64,000 bases of DNA from contig JFMR01000036.1 in assembly GCA_000635015.1 (NCBI GenBank), forward strand, positions 186,001 through 250,000, given 5' to 3'. Made by a program: the position numbers and the translations under genes. The notes under the pieces were generated by a model that ran no database searches, was not told the origin of the DNA, and saw nothing but the letters and a program-made list of their open reading frames with translations. Positions 60,018 to 64,000 of the stretch are shown in pieces (position 1 is the stretch's first letter; each line of letters starts with the position of its first letter). This DNA is from Prochlorococcus sp. scB243_498I20 (GTDB lineage: Bacteria; Cyanobacteriota; Cyanobacteriia; PCC-6307; Cyanobiaceae).

Positions 60018-61298
60018 CTAGGAATTGTTTTTTATTGTTGAAATTTCATTTTTAATTTCATTTTTGATCATATCTGGATAAATAATAAAGGAGCTTTCCT
60101 CAGATCTCATTAAAGTTTTTATTAGTGCGGAACTATTTTCTAATGCGCTTTGATGAGCGCCGTCCCATATTTTTAGCGCATTATTAGATTCAAAACCTTT
60201 AAAAGATTTTTCTTTAATCCCACAAAATATTTCTGAATCATAACCATTCTTTTCACATAATTTTGTGGCAAATGCAAGGATTTTTAATCTATTTATCTTA
60301 CTTAAAAAACTTATATCTGATGCCTTTAATAAATCTCTGTCAATAAACATTTTGCATAGTGTAGAAAGTGGCTCAAAAGATTCATCTTTCCATCTAATCA
60401 AATGATAATAAAAAGTTATATCATCATTTCTTATGAAATCATCAAAATCAACCTTTGAAGGTGAAAAAATCCATTTATATAGAGAATTATCTAACCAAAT
60501 ATTCTTTTCAAAATTATGTTTTATTGTATAAATTATTTTTTCCAGTATCCATGTTGATATTTCATTTATCTTGTGATTGTAAATAGTTTTATACATAAAG
60601 TTTCTAAGAACAAGGAAATGCTCAATAGCGATCACTCCTTTTGGTTTGATTCCAATATTCCCATCAGGTGAAAAGGTAAGAGCTGAAATTATTCTCTCTA
60701 AATCAACTAAACCGTAATTAGTACCTGTGTTGTAACTATCGCGTAAAAGATAATCGAGACGATCGCAATCAATTTCACTACTTATCAATGTTTTTAAAGG
60801 TTTTGAAAATAGTTGTTTTGATTGAAATAATTCACTAATTTTTCTGGGTAAATCCTTGTCATACTTTTCGAGGATTGAATTTATTGGAGAATAATTTGTA
60901 ACTAAGTTTTCAGACCATTGTTCGTGATCATGCTCGAATATTGTTTCGCTGGTATGGCTTAAAGGTCCATGACCTAAATCATGTAGTAGAGCTGCTCCAT
61001 AAAGAACAAATTTATTTTCACAAAATGAAGATTTACTTTCAATTAATCTCTTAAAAATTTTTCTAGCTATACAAAAAACACCAATTGAGTGAGTAAATCT
61101 ACTTGATTCTGCACCATGAAAAAGTAATGATGCCGCTCCAAGTTGTTTTATTCTTCTTAGTCTTTGAAAAGCGACTGTATCAATTAATTCCATAATCATT
61201 AATTCTTCTGGCTTTCCTGCATCAAATACTATTTCTTTATGAATTGGGTCATGAAAAATTCTTTTAATACTCATATTTTTAAGATTTTTTATATTCAA
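60018..61298 (-). CDS. HD-domain phosphohydrolase (dGTPase-like)
   Basis: 426 aa; FQRLRRIKQLGAASLLFHGAESSRFTHSIGV, GAALLHDLGHGPLSHTSE, ISSEIDCDRLDYLLRDSYNTG. Confidence 0.93.
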   Translation of the reverse strand: MNIKNLKNMSIKRIFHDPIHKEIVFDAGKPEELMIMELIDTVAFQRLRRIKQLGAASLLFHGAESSRFTHSIGVFCIARKIFKRLIESKSSFCENKFVLYGAALLHDLGHGPLSHTSETIFEHDHEQWSENLVTNYSPINSILEKYDKDLPRKISELFQSKQLFSKPLKTLISSEIDCDRLDYLLRDSYNTGTNYGLVDLERIISALTFSPDGNIGIKPKGVIAIEHFLVLRNFMYKTIYNHKINEISTWILEKIIYTIKHNFEKNIWLDNSLYKWIFSPSKVDFDDFIRNDDITFYYHLIRWKDESFEPLSTLCKMFIDRDLLKASDISFLSKINRLKILAFATKLCEKNGYDSEIFCGIKEKSFKGFESNNALKIWDGAHQSALENSSALIKTLMRSEESSFIIYPDMIKNEIKNEISTIKNNS

Positions 61299-61301
61299 TC
61301 T

Positions 61302-62618
61302 TTAGCCATTTAAAGATTTAATTTCTTCATTGTTTAATTCAATTGTTTGAACTGGAATTTCTTCTTTTTCTAGAAGCGACCCTAAAAATAATTCCGCATT
61401 CCTCACCCATTTATCGTCAGTACTTCCATAATCACTTGCATCGGGTAGATCAAGTAATTTGTCAGGTGTTATACCTTGGCCTTGAATATTATTACCATCT
61501 GGTGTTAAGTAACTAGCAACTGTTATGGCAATACCACTATCTTCTCCCAAACTTTTTAGGGATTGAATTAAACCTTTACCATAAGTTTGTTCTCCCATAA
61601 GAATTGACCTCTCATTATCCTGTAAAGAACCACCAAGTATTTCACTGGCACTTGCAGTGCCTTTATTTACTAAAGTCACCATTGGTCCATCAAAAGATGT
61701 CTCTTTTTGAGAAATAATTGCATCTTTGATTCCATTTCTATCTTTTGTCTCGACTACGGGTTTCTCACTCAATAATGAGTCTGCAACTGCAATACCTGAG
61801 CTTACTAGTCCCCCTGAATTATTTCTAAGATCCAAGATCAACCCTTCAACCTCTTTCTCTTTTAACTCTTGAAGAGCCTCTTCAACTTTTTTGGGTACGC
61901 TTTCGCTAAATTGAGTTATCCTTAAATATCCTATTGTGTGAGAATCGTCTCTTAATCTTTTTGTTCTAACTGGTCTGAGATCTACTGATCTCCTCTCTAA
62001 ATCGACTTCCCTAATTTCTCCTGATTCCGTAGATAATTCAACTAAAACTTTTGTCCCTGATTCACCTCTTAACTTAGAAGCGGTGCTTGCAAGCCCTAAT
62101 TTTTCTGATGAGATTCCATCCACTGTCTCGATAATGTCCCCGCTTACTATTCCAGCTTCTTCAGCTGGCGACCCCCCAAGAGTGGAAATAACTTTAACTT
62201 TATTGTTATCATCTTCACCTAATTGAAGCCCAACACCATTAATTTCACTCCCAAAATTACTTGATTTCAGTAGCTCATAATCTTTGGGGCGTAAAACTCT
62301 TGTGTAGGGATCGTCTAGAGGTCTTAACATGTCTTCAATTGCGGAATAAGCCTCTTCACTTGTTTCAATTTGTTTCTGTAACGTTTTTTGTCTAATTCTT
62401 TTCCATTGGATTTCATCAAACTTTTCTGGATCATAAAAGCCCTCATTAACCAAGGTCCAAGCGTCAAGTACTAATTGCCTGCTATCACTGAGAGCATCCA
62501 CTCTTTCAATCAACAAAAAATTGATAGAAAAAACGATGATCATTAAGGCAGTGATCACAGTTTTGAATGTTAAAAGTTTGTTAAAAGATGAATTCATTGG
62601 GTTAAGTGTTAACACCAA
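61302..62618 (-). CDS. ctpA: Carboxyl-terminal processing protease (start may be Met at 62597)
   Basis: 438 aa; PDZ domain, [63 protein letters not shown]. Confidence 0.95.
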   Translation of the reverse strand: MVLTLNPMNSSFNKLLTFKTVITALMIIVFSINFLLIERVDALSDSRQLVLDAWTLVNEGFYDPEKFDEIQWKRIRQKTLQKQIETSEEAYSAIEDMLRPLDDPYTRVLRPKDYELLKSSNFGSEINGVGLQLGEDDNNKVKVISTLGGSPAEEAGIVSGDIIETVDGISSEKLGLASTASKLRGESGTKVLVELSTESGEIREVDLERRSVDLRPVRTKRLRDDSHTIGYLRITQFSESVPKKVEEALQELKEKEVEGLILDLRNNSGGLVSSGIAVADSLLSEKPVVETKDRNGIKDAIISQKETSFDGPMVTLVNKGTASASEILGGSLQDNERSILMGEQTYGKGLIQSLKSLGEDSGIAITVASYLTPDGNNIQGQGITPDKLLDLPDASDYGSTDDKWVRNAELFLGSLLEKEEIPVQTIELNNEEIKSLNG

Positions 62619-62668
62619 GTATAAGAATTTTAAGTAAGCTCTTTATATCAAAGCTAATTTTTTTTTGG

Positions 62669-63325
62669 ATGGCGAATTCTTCATCTGTTTATGACTGGTT
62701 TCAAGAAAGGCTTGAAATCCAAGACATAACTGACGACGTAACTTCCAAGTACGTACCCCCTCACGTAAATATTTTTTATTGTTTAGGAGGCATAACTTTA
62801 GTATGCTTCTTAATTCAATTTGCAACAGGTTTTGCAATGACTTTTTACTATAAGCCTACTGTTACACAAGCTTATAGTTCAGTCAGTTATTTAATGACCG
62901 ATGTAAGTTTTGGATGGTTAATAAGATCTGTGCATAGATGGAGTGCATCAATGATGGTTTTGATGTTAATCCTTCATGTCTTTAGGGTTTACCTTACCGG
63001 AGGATTTAAAAGGCCAAGAGAATTAACCTGGGTTACAGGTGTTGTAATGGCAGTCATAACTGTCGCTTTTGGAGTGACAGGGTACTCCCTACCTTGGGAT
63101 CAGGTAGGTTATTGGGCAGTTAAGATTGTTTCAGGTGTTCCCGCTGCAATCCCAGTAATTGGCGACTTTATGGTTGAACTTCTCAGAGGTGGAGAAAGTG
63201 TTGGGCAATCTACTTTAACCAGATTTTATAGTCTTCATACTTTCGTATTACCTTGGTCATTGGCAGTCTTCATGTTGATGCACTTTTTAATGATTCGTAA
63301 ACAGGGTATTTCAGGCCCTTTATAA
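62669..63325 (+). CDS. petB: Cytochrome b6
   Basis: [47 protein letters not shown]...; the ORF track extends it 21 codons upstream. Confidence 0.98.
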   Translation: MANSSSVYDWFQERLEIQDITDDVTSKYVPPHVNIFYCLGGITLVCFLIQFATGFAMTFYYKPTVTQAYSSVSYLMTDVSFGWLIRSVHRWSASMMVLMLILHVFRVYLTGGFKRPRELTWVTGVVMAVITVAFGVTGYSLPWDQVGYWAVKIVSGVPAAIPVIGDFMVELLRGGESVGQSTLTRFYSLHTFVLPWSLAVFMLMHFLMIRKQGISGPL

Positions 63326-63358
63326 ACTCTTATACTTAAACCATTATTAGTTCTCCAT

Positions 63359-63841
63359 ATGTCTACATTAAAAAAACCAGATCTGTCTGATCCAAAATTG
63401 AGAGCAAAGTTAGCTAAAGGTATGGGCCATAACTATTATGGTGAACCAGCTTGGCCAAATGATTTACTATATATCTTCCCGGTAGTTATCTTAGGAACTA
63501 TTGCCTGCGTAGTTGGATTGGCAGTTCTTGACCCTGCAATGTTGGGAGACAAAGCTAATCCCTTCGCAACACCTCTGGAAATACTTCCTGAATGGTACCT
63601 ATATCCAGTTTTTCAAATACTTAGGGTAGTTCCTAATAAACTTTTGGGTATCGCACTTCAAACATTAATTCCACTCGGATTAATGATTTTACCCTTTATT
63701 GAAAATGTTAATAAATTCTCTAACCCATTTAGAAGACCAATAGCAATGTCTGTTTTCTTGTTCGGAACATTTCTAACCATATACCTCGGAATTGGAGCAT
63801 GTTTGCCAATTGATAAATCACTTACTTTAGGATTATTTTAA
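63359..63841 (+). CDS. petD: Cytochrome b6-f complex subunit IV
   Basis: 160 aa; [46 protein letters not shown]. Confidence 0.99.
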
Positions 63842-63843
63842 AC

Positions 63844-64000
63844 TTAAATTTTAAACATATCTAGATCGTTATTTTCATTTCTTAGGAAATGATTCATTAG
63901 TAAAAATCCCACAATTGTCCAAGTTTGATACGTCCTTGATTGTTGTCCAACCCAAGTACCTGTAGGGCCATCAAAATATTCTGCCCATTCTTGCTTAGGT
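63844..64000 (-). CDS. C-terminal end of alkaline/neutral invertase-like glycoside hydrolase (GH100), truncated by window edge
   Basis: Reverse-strand translation ...PKQEWAEYFDGPTGTWVGQQSRTYQTWTIVGFLLMNHFLRNENNDLDMFKI* resembles the neutral invertase C-terminus. Confidence 0.75.
   Translation of the reverse strand, partial: PKQEWAEYFDGPTGTWVGQQSRTYQTWTIVGFLLMNHFLRNENNDLDMFKI

Noticed and set aside
62606-62668. 21-codon N-terminal extension of petB
   Set aside because: Cytochrome b6 starts near [11 protein letters not shown]; the extension would overlap the ctpA 5' end and has no homology I recognise.
1-64000. CRISPR arrays, transposons, integrases, phage genes or a defence island
   Set aside because: No spaced direct repeats, terminal inverted repeats or mobile-element proteins seen; all four tRNA genes lack adjacent integrase-like genes.

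Overview
The window is AT-rich, gene-dense chromosomal DNA from a picocyanobacterium. Gene content and style point to a high-light-adapted Prochlorococcus: a lone degenerate phycoerythrin beta gene with cpeS, psbEFLJ next to ycf48 and rubredoxin, ndhCKJ, minCDE, petBD, chlD, and very short intergenic gaps. It looks like core genome. I recognise about 65 protein genes, including five small photosystem II genes (psbK, psbF, psbL, psbT, psbM) that the ORF track omits or only covers inside a longer frame, plus four tRNAs (Arg-ACG, CAT anticodon, Phe-GAA, Thr-TGT). I see no transposase, integrase, CRISPR array, prophage module or recognisable defence island, and no convincing undescribed multi-gene system. 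The most useful leads are: a perfect NtcA site with a correctly spaced -10 box upstream of amt; the eroded CpeB (two of four chromophore cysteines gone) with CpeS and a small unannotated ORF; a nuclease combining a Cas4-like cysteine pattern, a helix-hairpin-helix and an RNase H-like domain; an NDH-SelD fusion; candidate structured leaders (rpsA, DUF3155, psbE); and widespread 3'-end overlap of convergent genes. All calls come from reading the sequence and recalling protein families. No database search was run.
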